Assembly: GCF_045446075.1 (NCBI RefSeq)
Contig: NZ_JBJJBQ010000001.1
Location: 372,001 to 436,000, forward strand
DNA from: Flavisericum labens
GTDB lineage: Bacteria; Bacteroidota; Bacteroidia; Flavobacteriales; Flavobacteriaceae
Length of the DNA: 64,000 nt
Direction: 5' to 3'
Below the pieces are notes generated by a model that did no database searches, was not told where the DNA came from, and saw nothing but the letters and a program-made list of their open reading frames with translations. This document shows, in pieces, positions 41,198-51,700 of this stretch (positions are counted from its first letter, which is position 1; each line of letters begins with the position of its first letter). The position numbers were made by a program, and so were the translations under genes.

Positions 41198-43012
41198 ATG
41201 AATTCTGTTTTCATGAAAGTGAAATTACTATTAAAATGGTTTATGGCTATTGCGGCATTGTTTGCTCTTCATTACAATATTGAGGCTCAAGGAATGCTTC
41301 GTGAAGTGCCATTAGAAAGGCAGGTTGATAAATCCAGCTTGGTCGTCGAAGGTCTGGTTGTTGCAAAAAAATCAGTTTGGAATGCAGAGCAGAACAGGAT
41401 ATTAACTTTAAATACGGTAGAAGTTTACAAAGTCTTTAAAGGGAAAACAAATTTGAAAATAGAGGTTGTTACGCCAGGTGGGACAGTGGGTTCGATTACC
41501 CAAACAGTAACCCCAAGTCTTAGTTTGAATGAAGGCGAGATAGGGGTCTTTACTTTGTATGATAACAATATGGTACTCTCTGAAAGAGCAAACTCAAGTT
41601 TTAAAAAGTATAAAACTTATAGCTCTTTGCAAGGGTTTTACAAGTATGATTTATTGGATAATTCGGCAACAAACCCCTTTGCTAAAAGCAAGAATATTTC
41701 TAATGGGCTGCATAATCGTATAACAAAAATAACTGGACAGCCCTACAAAGAGTTAGTGCGCTTCGACGTAAAAGTTGAATCTGAAAAATTAAAGAATTTA
41801 AGCAGTAAAGCTTTAGCGCCTGTTATAATTGGGTTTAGTCCAGCTAGTGTATCAGCTGGAAATGGCGATTCATTGACCATTGTCGGCACTGGGTTCGGAG
41901 ATGAACAGGGAATGGTTGAATTTAAAAACGCTGATGACGGGGGAGATACCTACATAGCCGCACTCGATTCTCAAGTGCTTTCGTGGACGGACGAAGAGAT
42001 TGTTGTTGAAGTTCCGTCTAAAGCTGGTACAGGTTCCATTAGGATTACCGATAGCAATGATGCATCGGTAGTTTCGACTGGCGATGACCTATTCATTTCT
42101 TATGCTCTAACTAATAGGGTTAATTCGGGAAGTGCCTTTTTAATTCAGCATATTGGTGTTAATGGTACGGGTGTAACTTGGGACTTTAATATAGATTTTG
42201 ACTCTAATACCCAAGCTAAGGAAGCGTTTTTAAGGGCCTTTGATACTTGGCGTTGTGAAACAGGTATTAATTGGGTGATAGGAACAACGACTTCGATAAA
42301 TCAAGGTGTTGTAGATGGTACCAATGTTATTCTTTTTGATGATGCTGATCCTTTGGATGAAGGTGTTTTAGGTCAATGTATAACTACCAGCGGAAGCTGT
42401 GGAGACACAAGAGACGTTGTGACCGAACTGGATATTGTATTTAGTAATGATATTGACGACCCGGAAACTGGTCTTGAGGAAAGCTGGTATTTTGGCACGG
42501 GCTTGCCTGCGTTCGAGCAATACGATTTTGAAAGTGTTGCTCTGCATGAACTGGGCCATGGACACCAACTTGCACATGTTATTGAAACTAATGATGTTAT
42601 GCATTATGCCATTTCCAACAGTGAGTCTCAAAGGTTTTTAAGCGGAAATAATGCCACTGCAGCAGGAATAATTCAAAATTTTAGTACAACCACTCAAATG
42701 TGTGGACAAACCATGATGACGGATTACTCTGGAGCCGGGTGCAGTTTGAGGGTGCAAGGAGAAGTTTTGGCAAACGAAGTACGTGTTTATCCAAATCCTG
42801 TTGAAAATATTTTGTATATAAAGAATGGCGCCTCTGCTAATATGGATGAAGCCATTTTATGTGATGTTAGTGGTAGAGTTATTTTAAGAGTCGATTTGAC
42901 CAATGCTTCAAGGACCAAAAGGATTGATCTAAGTCATATTTCTAAAGGTGTTTATTTAATGAATATTTTTTTGGGAAATGCTAAAATTGAAAAAAAGGTT
43001 GTTGTTGAATAG
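41198..43012 (+). CDS. Secreted metzincin-like metalloprotease with IPT/TIG domain and T9SS sorting domain
   Basis: A 604-residue secreted protein. After the signal peptide (core WFMAIAALFALHYNIEAQG) come a beta-rich region (30-190), an IPT/TIG domain (about 208-300, PVIIGFSPASVSAGNGDSL), a protease domain (300-500) and a C-terminal type IX sorting domain (about 525-604, EVRVYPNPVENILYI to KKVVVE). The zinc motif is HELGHGHQLAH at 450-460, matching HExxHxxxxxH of matrixin-like metzincins but with Gln457 where Gly is usual; DVMHYAI follows and may be the Met-turn. It should be exported through T9SS and anchored or released. The target is unknown. ATG 41213 is an alternative start. Confidence 0.85.
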   Translation: MNSVFMKVKLLLKWFMAIAALFALHYNIEAQGMLREVPLERQVDKSSLVVEGLVVAKKSVWNAEQNRILTLNTVEVYKVFKGKTNLKIEVVTPGGTVGSITQTVTPSLSLNEGEIGVFTLYDNNMVLSERANSSFKKYKTYSSLQGFYKYDLLDNSATNPFAKSKNISNGLHNRITKITGQPYKELVRFDVKVESEKLKNLSSKALAPVIIGFSPASVSAGNGDSLTIVGTGFGDEQGMVEFKNADDGGDTYIAALDSQVLSWTDEEIVVEVPSKAGTGSIRITDSNDASVVSTGDDLFISYALTNRVNSGSAFLIQHIGVNGTGVTWDFNIDFDSNTQAKEAFLRAFDTWRCETGINWVIGTTTSINQGVVDGTNVILFDDADPLDEGVLGQCITTSGSCGDTRDVVTELDIVFSNDIDDPETGLEESWYFGTGLPAFEQYDFESVALHELGHGHQLAHVIETNDVMHYAISNSESQRFLSGNNATAAGIIQNFSTTTQMCGQTMMTDYSGAGCSLRVQGEVLANEVRVYPNPVENILYIKNGASANMDEAILCDVSGRVILRVDLTNASRTKRIDLSHISKGVYLMNIFLGNAKIEKKVVVE

Positions 43013-43114
43013 GTGATAGGAAAGTTGTAATAAGAGTACTTAATTTAAAGTGCTTTTTTTATTAATAAAACTTTAATTAAAACCATTCTAAATAGCAAAA
43101 ACTAACGGTTCTTA

Positions 43115-43146
43115 TTTGTCTAAGACACCTTCCTAAACTACATTTG
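43115..43146 (+). promoter_or_regulatory. Consensus promoter of the sdhCAB operon
   Basis: TTTG (43115-43118), a 20-base spacer and TACATTTG (43139-43146) match the Bacteroidota housekeeping promoter exactly. Transcription should start near 43153, 18 bases before ATG 43171. The TTG at 43144 belongs to the -7 box and is not a start codon. Confidence 0.8.
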
Positions 43147-43170
43147 TACCAAATAACTAACTTTATTAAA

Positions 43171-43842
43171 ATGAGTGGATTTTTTAAATCTTCGATTGGA
43201 AGAAAAGTAGCCATGGCGCTATCTGCTTTCTTTCTTATGTTTTTCTTAATTATACATTTGGCCGTTAATATCATGTCACTTTTTAGTGAAGATTTGTTTA
43301 ACGAAATGTCGCACTTCATGGGTACAAATCCTTTAGTGCAATTTGCTTTACAGCCCGTTTTGATTTTTGGTGTAGTATTCCATTTTGTTATGGGGTTTGT
43401 GCTGGAAATAAAAAACAAAAAAGCAAGACAAGTCGCTTATGTAAAAAATAATGGAGCTGCAAATTCTACTTGGATGAGTAGAAATATGATTTACAGCGGG
43501 TTGGTAATACTCGCTTTTATTGTGCTTCATTTTATCGACTTCTGGATACCAGAATTAAACACTAAGTATGTTTTAGGTGATATGTCTGGTATGCACGATG
43601 GTGATTTTAGATATTACCACGAATTGGTCGCAAAGTTTGAAAATCCGTTAAGGGTAGGGGCTTATGTTTTGGCATTTGTTCTACTTGGGCTGCATTTAGC
43701 ACACGGATTCACCTCGGCATTCCAGTCAATGGGTTCTTCAGCCGGACGCAAAAAAACATTGCAAAATTTAGGCAAAGTGTATTCAATTATTATTCCATTA
43801 GGGTTTATAATTATTGCCGTAGTTCATCACTTTAACCATTAA
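43171..43842 (+). CDS. sdhC: Succinate dehydrogenase cytochrome b subunit, type B
   Basis: From ATG 43171 this is a 223-residue membrane subunit beginning MSGFFKSSIGRKVAMALSAF. Five transmembrane helices carry His residues placed to bind two haem b groups (FFLIIHLAVNIM, VFHFVMGFVLE, VLHFIDFWI, LLGLHLAHGFTSAF, VVHHFNH). It anchors the dehydrogenase and passes electrons to menaquinone. The layout is that of type B enzymes with a single membrane subunit, like Bacillus and Wolinella. It is the first gene of sdhCAB and is preceded by a strong promoter. Confidence 0.93.
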   Translation: MSGFFKSSIGRKVAMALSAFFLMFFLIIHLAVNIMSLFSEDLFNEMSHFMGTNPLVQFALQPVLIFGVVFHFVMGFVLEIKNKKARQVAYVKNNGAANSTWMSRNMIYSGLVILAFIVLHFIDFWIPELNTKYVLGDMSGMHDGDFRYYHELVAKFENPLRVGAYVLAFVLLGLHLAHGFTSAFQSMGSSAGRKKTLQNLGKVYSIIIPLGFIIIAVVHHFNH

Positions 43843-43853
43843 TCTTAAAAAAA

Positions 43854-45866
43854 ATGGCTTTAGATTCAAAAGTACCAAAAGGTCCAATTAAAGATAAATG
43901 GACAGACTATAAAAACCATATCAATCTTGTTAATCCAGCGAACAAACGTCATATTGATGTTATTGTTGTTGGAACAGGTTTAGCAGGAGGTTCAGCAGCA
44001 GCTACATTAGCAGAGTTGGGCTATAATGTTAAAGCGTTTGCATATCAAGATTCTCCTCGTCGTGCGCACTCTATTGCTGCACAGGGCGGAATAAATGCTG
44101 CTAAAAACTATCAAGGTGATGGCGACTCTACATACAGATTGTTTTATGATACCGTAAAAGGTGGTGATTACCGTTCTCGTGAGGCTAACGTATATCGTTT
44201 AGCTGAGGTGTCGGCCAATATCATCGATCAATGTGTGGCCCAAGGTGTACCCTTCGCAAGAGATTACGGTGGGTTGTTAGATAACCGTTCGTTTGGTGGT
44301 GTTTTGGTATCAAGAACATTTTACGCTAAAGGGCAAACAGGTCAGCAGTTGTTATTGGGAGCATATTCAGCTATGAACCGACAGATTGCTCGTGGTAAAA
44401 TAGAAATGTTTAACCGTCATGAAATGCTTGATGTTGTAAAAGTTGACGGAAAAGCAAGAGGTATAATCGCTAGAAATTTAATAACAGGTGAAATAGAAAG
44501 ACACTCGGCACATGCTGTTGTGGTGGCTTCCGGTGGGTACGGAAATGTTTATTTCTTATCTACAAATGCCATGGGAAGTAATGTAACTGCTGCTTGGAAA
44601 ATACATAAGAAAGGCGCTTATTTTGCTAATCCATGTTATACACAAATTCACCCAACTTGTATTCCGCGTTCGGGTGACTACCAGTCTAAACTTACGTTGA
44701 TGTCTGAATCTTTGCGTAATGACGGACGTATTTGGGTGCCAAAAAACATGGAAGATGTTATGGCTATTCGTGAAGGCAGAAAAAAGCCAACTGATTTATC
44801 TGAAGACGAAAGAGATTACTACTTAGAGCGTCGCTATCCGGCGTTTGGTAACTTGGTGCCTCGCGATGTGGCTTCTCGTGCAGCCAAAGAGCGCTGTGAT
44901 GCTGGTTATGGTGTTAATGCAACAGGTGAGGCGGTATATTTAGATTTTGCTGCGGCCATTGAGCGCTACGGAAAAGAGCAAGCTAAAATTCATAATATTT
45001 CAAACCCTTCAAAAGAAAAAATAATTGATCTGGGCGAGAAAATAATTGAAGCAAAATACGGAAACCTATTCCAAATGTATGAGAAAATTGTTGATCAAAA
45101 TCCATACAAAACACCAATGATGATTTACCCTGCCGTGCATTACACTATGGGTGGTGTTTGGGTGGACTATAATTTAATGACTACTGTACCCGGACTCTAT
45201 TGTATAGGTGAAGCTAATTTTTCAGATCATGGTGCAAACAGGCTAGGGGCCTCTGCGCTAATGCAAGGATTAGCCGATGGTTATTTCGTGTTGCCTTACA
45301 CTATTGGTGATTATTTGGCTGATGATATCCGTACAGGAAAAATTCCAACCGACACTAAGGAGTTTGATGAAGCTGAGAAAGAAGTAAATGATAGAATTGA
45401 CTTTTTTGTAAATAATAAAGGAACCAAGTCTGTTGATTATTTCCATAAAAAACTTGGTAAAGTAATGTGGGATAAATGTGGTATGTCCAGAAACGAAAAA
45501 GGTTTAAAAGAGGCCATGGCTGAAATTAAAGCTATTCGGGAAGAATTCTGGAAAGACGTTTCTGTTCCAGGAAGTGCCGGCGAAATGAATCCTGAACTTG
45601 AAAAAGCAGGGCGAGTTGCAGACTTCCTAGAACTTGGAGAGTTATTTGCTAAAGATGCGTTAGCAAGAGAGGAATCTTGTGGAGGTCACTTTAGAGAAGA
45701 ATCTGCTGAAGAATCAGGGCCTCAAAAAGGTGAAGCTAAACGAAACGATAAAGATTTTGCTTTCGTATCAGCTTGGGAGTATAAAGGAGAGCCTTCTGAT
45801 GCAGTGCTGCACAAAGAAGAATTAGAGTTTAAAGATATTGAACTAAAACAACGTTCATACAAATAA
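43854..45866 (+). CDS. sdhA: Succinate dehydrogenase/fumarate reductase flavoprotein subunit
   Basis: A 670-residue flavoprotein that oxidises succinate to fumarate. It has the FAD site GTGLAGGSAAATLAELGYNV near residue 41, the covalent flavin His region RRAHSIAAQGGINAAKNYQG near residue 70, the active-site HPTCIPRSGDYQ near residue 270, and HYTMGGVWVDYNL near residue 425. The C-terminal part with several charged residues is typical of this branch. It starts 12 bases after sdhC and is followed 11 bases on by sdhB. Confidence 0.97.
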   Translation: MALDSKVPKGPIKDKWTDYKNHINLVNPANKRHIDVIVVGTGLAGGSAAATLAELGYNVKAFAYQDSPRRAHSIAAQGGINAAKNYQGDGDSTYRLFYDTVKGGDYRSREANVYRLAEVSANIIDQCVAQGVPFARDYGGLLDNRSFGGVLVSRTFYAKGQTGQQLLLGAYSAMNRQIARGKIEMFNRHEMLDVVKVDGKARGIIARNLITGEIERHSAHAVVVASGGYGNVYFLSTNAMGSNVTAAWKIHKKGAYFANPCYTQIHPTCIPRSGDYQSKLTLMSESLRNDGRIWVPKNMEDVMAIREGRKKPTDLSEDERDYYLERRYPAFGNLVPRDVASRAAKERCDAGYGVNATGEAVYLDFAAAIERYGKEQAKIHNISNPSKEKIIDLGEKIIEAKYGNLFQMYEKIVDQNPYKTPMMIYPAVHYTMGGVWVDYNLMTTVPGLYCIGEANFSDHGANRLGASALMQGLADGYFVLPYTIGDYLADDIRTGKIPTDTKEFDEAEKEVNDRIDFFVNNKGTKSVDYFHKKLGKVMWDKCGMSRNEKGLKEAMAEIKAIREEFWKDVSVPGSAGEMNPELEKAGRVADFLELGELFAKDALAREESCGGHFREESAEESGPQKGEAKRNDKDFAFVSAWEYKGEPSDAVLHKEELEFKDIELKQRSYK

Positions 45867-45876
45867 GGTTGACATT

Positions 45877-46620
45877 ATGAATTTAACGCTTAAAATTTGG
45901 AGACAAAAAGACTCAAATGCGAAGGGTCAAATGGTCGATTATAAAATAACGGATATTTCAGAGCATATGTCTTTTTTAGAAATGATGGATGTTTTGAATG
46001 AGCAATTGGTAAACTCTGGCGAAGAGCCTGTAGCTTTCGATCATGACTGTCGCGAAGGTATTTGTGGTATGTGTTCCATGTATATAAACGGAGAAGCCCA
46101 TGGTCCTGACAGAGGTATTACAACTTGCCAACTGCACATGCGTATGTTTAAAGATGGTGATACGATTACTATCGAGCCATGGAGAGCTGCTGCTTTTCCG
46201 GTAATAAAGGATTTAGTAGTTGACAGAACCTCGTTTGAGCGTATCCAACAGGCAGGCGGGTACATTTCTGTAAACACTTCAGGAAACACCCAGGATGCCA
46301 ATTCAATTCCAATTTCTAAACATGCTGCTGATGAAGCTATGGATGCAGCAACTTGTATAGGTTGTGGTGCGTGTGTTGCAACTTGTAAAAACTCTAGTGC
46401 GATGCTTTTTGTGGGTGCTAAAGTTTCACAATATGCATTGTTGCCACAAGGTCAAGTTGAAGCTGTAGACCGAGTTAAAAATATGGTTGAGCAGATGGAT
46501 TTGGAAGGGTTTGGTAATTGTACGAATACTGGAGCATGTGAAATTGAATGTCCAAAAGGCATTTCTTTAGATAACATCGCTAGAATGAATAGAGAATTAA
46601 TGAAAGCGGCATTGTCATAA
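45877..46620 (+). CDS. sdhB: Succinate dehydrogenase/fumarate reductase iron-sulfur subunit
   Basis: A 247-residue protein with three iron-sulfur sites: the [2Fe-2S] CREGICGMCSM near residue 58, the [4Fe-4S] CIGCGACVATCKNSS near residue 158 and the [3Fe-4S] region with CTNTGACEIECPKGI near residue 212. It carries electrons from the flavoprotein to the cytochrome b subunit. It is the last gene of sdhCAB; a strong intrinsic terminator follows 31 bases after the stop. Confidence 0.97.
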   Translation: MNLTLKIWRQKDSNAKGQMVDYKITDISEHMSFLEMMDVLNEQLVNSGEEPVAFDHDCREGICGMCSMYINGEAHGPDRGITTCQLHMRMFKDGDTITIEPWRAAAFPVIKDLVVDRTSFERIQQAGGYISVNTSGNTQDANSIPISKHAADEAMDAATCIGCGACVATCKNSSAMLFVGAKVSQYALLPQGQVEAVDRVKNMVEQMDLEGFGNCTNTGACEIECPKGISLDNIARMNRELMKAALS

Positions 46621-46650
46621 TAAGTAGCACTTTCATCGTAAAAATAGAAA

Positions 46651-46677
46651 ACCCAAGCAATTGCTTGGGTTTTTTTA
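46651..46677 (+). terminator. Intrinsic terminator of sdhCAB
   Basis: ACCCAAGC (46651-46658) pairs with GCTTGGGT (46663-46670) around AATT, followed by a run of seven T. The apparent start TTG at 46665 of the next frame lies inside this hairpin. Confidence 0.88.
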
Positions 46678-46703
46678 TTAGCTTTAGCCAGCTAATTTAT
46701 GGA

Positions 46704-47627
46704 ATGAATAGAATCATATCTTTTCTTGTATTTTATTTGTTTTTATGTGGTTCAGTCTATTCGCAAGGAATAGTTTTAACAGATAAAAAACAAACATATT
46801 TTGATGAAGACACACTTTTAAAACATCTTCAATCTTTATCTTCCGATGCTTTTGAAGGCAGACGGACAGGCTCTAAAGGAACTATAAAAGCCCAAAAGTA
46901 TATTGTAAATCAATTTCACAGTTTAGAAGTGCTGCCATTGATTGAGGACTATGTACAACCATTTTTTTTCATGCATAAGAAAAATGCGTATAACGGAGCC
47001 AACATTCTTGGATTAATAAAAGGAAGTGAATTTCTGGATGAATACATTGTAATAAGCGCGCATTATGATCATGAAGGAATAAAAAGAGGTAAAATATATA
47101 ATGGAGCAGACGACAACGCTTCGGGTGTTAGCGCTCTTTTTAGTTTTGCTGAATACTTTAAAGCGAATCCGCCTAAACATTCAGTTATTTTAGCGGCTTT
47201 TGATGGAGAAGAATTAGGACTTCAAGGGTCTGAGTTTTTTGTGAATCATCCCGTTATTCCTCTAAAAAAGATTATTCTAAATATTAATATGGATATGATT
47301 AGCCGAAGCGATAAAAAAGAGTTATTTGTTGTTGGTGCTTCAGAAAATAAAAGGTTAAAATATTTAATTGAAAATACAAATCACTCAAATTCATTGAAGC
47401 TGATTTTAGGCCATGATGGCTATGATGGCCTAGATAATTGGACGTTCGCATCCGATCATACCAATTTCTACAAAAAACGAATTCCGTTTTTATACTTTGG
47501 AGTAGAAGATCATAAAGATTATCATGAGCCCACCGATGATTACGAAAACATCGATTCAGAATTTTACATCGATGCCGTTAAAACTATAATTTCGGTATTT
47601 AAAAAAATAGATGCTTTAAAAATCTAG
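46704..47627 (+). CDS. Secreted M28-family zinc aminopeptidase
   Basis: From ATG 46704 the protein has 307 residues with a signal peptide (MNRIISFLVFYLFLCGSVYS). The M28 domain carries the co-catalytic zinc residues in order: HYDHEG, GADDNASGVSALFSF, AFDGEELGLQGSEFF, NMDMIS and, near the end, VEDHKDYHEPTDDYENI. The mature enzyme should be periplasmic or secreted and remove N-terminal residues from peptides. Neither a T9SS tail nor extra domains are present. The longer frame from TTG 46665 starts inside the sdh terminator and was rejected. Confidence 0.9.
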   Translation: MNRIISFLVFYLFLCGSVYSQGIVLTDKKQTYFDEDTLLKHLQSLSSDAFEGRRTGSKGTIKAQKYIVNQFHSLEVLPLIEDYVQPFFFMHKKNAYNGANILGLIKGSEFLDEYIVISAHYDHEGIKRGKIYNGADDNASGVSALFSFAEYFKANPPKHSVILAAFDGEELGLQGSEFFVNHPVIPLKKIILNINMDMISRSDKKELFVVGASENKRLKYLIENTNHSNSLKLILGHDGYDGLDNWTFASDHTNFYKKRIPFLYFGVEDHKDYHEPTDDYENIDSEFYIDAVKTIISVFKKIDALKI

Positions 47628-47643
47628 CCTTTTTCAATTTTCA

Positions 47644-48792
47644 TTAATGCGAATGTCCACTACCACCTTCATTTAACAACATAAACCCACCTTGGGTTAA
47701 AATAGCTTTATTTTCTAATGTTTCCGGGTTTTCAATAACAGTAAAGGCTTCAGTTTGCTCTCCAATATTGAGTTTTACCTTTTTAAAATAGAAGTTATCA
47801 TCTACTTTTTTATTTAGTATCAAAGCATAATAACCGTTTTCAATTTCTAGAATAGCATCGTTAGGTAATGATAAATGAGAAGTGGCATTAGTTAGTATTT
47901 TGGCCTCAACGAACATGCCTACAATAAAATTGGCCTGTTTTTCATTCGTAATATGGCCGTGTACTTTTACAATCCGCGAGTTTTCGTCAATTGTAGTGCC
48001 AACTAAATGAACATCAGCATCAAAAGTTTCATCGGAAGCTTCAGGTATTTTAAACCGTATTTTTTGACCTTTTTTCACATTCAATATATCCTTTTCAAAA
48101 ACCGCTAATTCCAAGTGGATATGTTCTGTGTCAACAATTTCCATAACGATATCAGAGGGCGAAACATATGCGCCATTGCTAATATTTACTTTCGTTACGA
48201 ACCCATCAATAGGCGAATATAAACTAATGGTTGAAGAAATTTTACCGTGTTCTACGCCTTCTGGACTAATATGTAGCATTTGCAATTTTTTACGCAAACC
48301 ATTCAGTTGTGCTAAATTACTTTTATAGTTACTTTCTGCTTTTAAAAAGTTCTTTTGAGATGTAATCTTCTCGTTATAAAGTGTTTGTTGACGCTCGAAT
48401 TCGGATTTCAGGTAACTAAGCTGCTCAGAAATTTCTAAATAATGTTGCTGAATTTCTACAAATTCTGGATTTTGAAGGGTTACCAAAAGCTGTCCTTTTT
48501 TTACCTTGTCACCAATTAATAAAGGTGTTTTTGTAATATAACCACCCATAAAAGTGCTTATGGTAGCTTTGTTGTGCGGTGGCACGTCAATCATACCACT
48601 GGTCATTATGGTTTGGTTGAATGTATGTTTCTCGAGTTTGCCCAACTGCATGTTTTCGCCTTCAAATTGAATTTTAGAAATTATAATTTCGTCGGAATTG
48701 TGTTCTGCTTCAGCAACGGGTTTTCCGTTTTTTTCTGAATTTCCGCAGGCAATAAAAAGAAGCGAAAGGATTAAGATATATAGATATTTCAT
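47644..48792 (-). CDS. Periplasmic adaptor (HlyD/CusB-type) of metal RND efflux
   Basis: A 382-residue lipoprotein (LSLLFIACGN, Cys16) of the membrane-fusion family that bridges RND pump and outer-membrane channel. A barrel-sandwich region (VPPHNKATISTFMGGYITKT, IGDKVKKGQLLVTLQNPEF) flanks an alpha-hairpin (about 110-175), followed by a beta-barrel (SLYSPIDGFVTKVNISNGA, FKIPEASDETFDADVHLVG) and a membrane-proximal domain. The C-terminus ends GGSGHSH, with His residues that could bind metal. It follows the fused pump-channel gene with two bases between them, as last gene of a three-gene set. Confidence 0.92.
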   Translation of the reverse strand: MKYLYILILSLLFIACGNSEKNGKPVAEAEHNSDEIIISKIQFEGENMQLGKLEKHTFNQTIMTSGMIDVPPHNKATISTFMGGYITKTPLLIGDKVKKGQLLVTLQNPEFVEIQQHYLEISEQLSYLKSEFERQQTLYNEKITSQKNFLKAESNYKSNLAQLNGLRKKLQMLHISPEGVEHGKISSTISLYSPIDGFVTKVNISNGAYVSPSDIVMEIVDTEHIHLELAVFEKDILNVKKGQKIRFKIPEASDETFDADVHLVGTTIDENSRIVKVHGHITNEKQANFIVGMFVEAKILTNATSHLSLPNDAILEIENGYYALILNKKVDDNFYFKKVKLNIGEQTEAFTVIENPETLENKAILTQGGFMLLNEGGSGHSH

Positions 48793-48794
48793 TT

Positions 48795-51700
48795 TTATAG
48801 AATTAAATAATTGATTGCAATTATGGTTTGGTTGTAGGCGTTAAGGTTTTCAAGGTAAGTTAACTCAATATCGGTGGCTGTTTCAATGCTTTGGATATAT
48901 TGAAAGAAATCAATCTCACCTTCTTTAAACGTGCGTTCTGCCGTTTTTATAATTTCTTCTGAAAGGTTTTTGCCTTCATTTTCATAATAATTTATGGACT
49001 CGTTATGCTGTTGAAGTTTGGCTAATAACGATTGGTATTTTGCCTTAAGTTTTACTCCATAATCTTGCCTTTGGGCTTCGGCAGCTTCTTTAGCAATATT
49101 TGAAGCTTTTATTTTCGAAGCATTTCCGCTAAAAAACAAAGGAATTTTAACCCCAAATTGATAACCTATGATGTTACCATTTAACGAGCTATTGGTACCT
49201 TGAAAGTATTCTACACTTAAATCGGGCAGCATATTTTGCTTTTGTTGCTGATTTAAATCTTTGTAGTAGGATTTTGAATTTTCATAAAATGAAAGCCCGC
49301 TATTATTTTCAATTGAAATGGTTTCTAATTCCAATTTTTTTAGAGGTTCATCTACTATTATTAGGCTATCGGTTTGTACAATAGCTTTTAGGTGCTCGGT
49401 GGCCAAAGTTACTTCTTGTTGCGATTGCTTAAAAGAAGTTTCCAACTGTTTTTGTTTGGATTTGGCACTAAGCATCTCCAAGTAATTGGTTTCACCCAAT
49501 TCAAATCTGCGCTGAGCGGCTGTAACAAAATTGGTATATAAACTGTCGAGAAATTGATAGGTTTTGGCTTTGTTTTTAGAAAAAACTAAATGATAATATG
49601 CGGCGTGCACGTCCCGTTTTAAGTTTTCTAATGTTATGTTGTGTTTTGCGTTTTGTAAACGGTATTTTGCTTTGTTTACCTTTTTATCGACAAAGTAACG
49701 TGTTGGGAATTTGAAATCTTGAGAGACACCAAAGACCTTTAAAGGGGCGTTGTTAACAGCTAAGTTGTTTTCGTCATAACTATAATAAACAGAAGTTTTA
49801 TCAAAATTAAAAGCACTGCCGATTAAAGCCCTGCTTTCAGCTGTCTTTAATAAAGACACTTTTAATCCTGCATTATTTTCAATGGCCAAATTCATGGTTT
49901 CATAAATAGTCAGTGGCTTTTTCTGTGCGTTTATATTGAAGGATAACAGGATGATAACTATTGAGACTATTGTTTTTTTATTCATTTTAATTTCTTTTTT
50001 CTCTTCAAACCAGGCATATAAAATTGGCAAAACGATGAGCGTTAATATTGTTGCCGATACCAAGCCACCAATAACCACAGTCGCTAGTGGACGTTGCACT
50101 TCGGCTCCCGCATTTGTTGAAATGGCCATAGGAAGAAACCCGAGTGCCGCTGCAGCCGCTGTTAACAAAACAGGCCTTAAGCGTTCCGTAGTTCCTCGTT
50201 TTATGCGTTCTTCAATGTTGGTAATACCTTCTTCTTTTAAGTCTTTAAAATGTTCAATTAAAACAATACCGTTTAGTACCGCAATACCGAAAAGAGCAAT
50301 AAACCCAACACCTGCAGAAATGCTAAAGGGCATATCTCTAAACCACAAAAAGAAAACCCCTCCAACAGCTGAAAGCGGTATAGCCGAATACACCATAAGC
50401 GCTTCTTTTATGGAACCGAAAGCAAAATGTAACAGAATAAAAATAAGTATAAGGGCAACAGGTACTGCAATCATTAATCGAGCTTTGGCACTTTCCAAGT
50501 TTTCAAATTGACCGCCATAGGTAATACTATAGCCAACGGGCAATTTAATCTTACTTTCAATAATTTTTCTTACGTCATCTACAACCGATTGTAAATCTCT
50601 ATTTCTAACATTAATGCCTACCACAATTCGGCGTCGCGTATCATCTCTCGAAATTTTTGCAGGACCGGTTGTGTATTCCACGTCGGCCAATTCGCTTAAC
50701 GGAATTTTTATTCCGTGATGCGTGTCTACATATAAATTTTTAAGGTTCTCAATATTTTTTCGGTTTTGCTCGTCCAAACGTACAACCATATCAAATCGTT
50801 TTTCGCCCTCAAAAATATTGCCGACTGTTGTACCCGCAAACCCCATAGAAATAAGTTGATTGACATCTGAAATATTCAATCCGTAACGTGCGATTTTTGC
50901 TCTATTGAAGTTAACACTCATTTGGGGTAAACCTTCAACTTTCTCAACAATAATATCTGAAGCACCTTCCACATCTTGGATAAGCGATTTAATTTCATTG
51001 GCTATATTGGCCAAAACTGATAAATCTTCACCGAAAATTTTAATGGCCACATCGGCTCTAACCCCAGTGATTAATTCGTTAAAGCGCATTTCAATGGGTT
51101 GTGTGAATTCCACTTCCATGCCTGGAATAATCTCTAAAGCTTCTTTAAATTTATCGGCCAGCTCGTCTTTACTTTCGGCTGATACCCATTCATCTTTTGG
51201 TTTTAATTTAATAATCACATCACTTTCTTCCATACTCATGGGGTCTGTAGGCACTTCGGCTGCACCAATTCTACTCACCACTTGGTCTACTTCTGGGAAA
51301 TTATCTAAAAGTGTTTTTTCAATTTTTGTTGTGATTTCAATCGTTTTTCCGAGTGAGGTTCCGGTTTTTAATACAGGTTGAATAACAAAATCACCTTCAT
51401 CTAAGGTCGGTACAAATTCGCCGCCCATGCTGGTGAAAATCCAGATACTTATCGCTAATAAACCTCCAGCGAGACCAACTACCAGCTTTTTGTTTCCTAA
51501 TGCCCAGTGAATAGATGGTTTGTAAACTTTACTTAAAAAACGCATCAGTCTAACTGATACATTTTTTTCGGTCTGTCTACTTGGTTTTAAAAACATGGAT
51601 GATATTACAGGAACATAGGTCAAACAAAAAATCATAGCCCCTAAAAGCGCAAAACTAAAGGTGAGCGCCATGGGTTTGAACATTTTACCTTCTACACCAC

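Noticed and set aside
43144..43170. TTG at 43144 as start of sdhC, and likewise TTGs at 17672, 24025, 38410 and 62731 for other genes
   Set aside because: Four of these codons (24025, 38410, 43144, 62731) are part of, or inside, a TAnnTTTG promoter, and 17672 lies just upstream of one. An ATG or GTG with a conserved N-terminus follows each. Later starts are used.
46665..46703. N-terminal extension of the M28 peptidase
   Set aside because: It begins inside the sdhCAB terminator hairpin; ATG 46704 gives a clean signal peptide.
49936..50511. 191-residue plus-strand frame and similar long antisense frames (50905-51381, 39072-39557)
   Set aside because: They are shadows of the RND and lysC genes with no family resemblance or start context.
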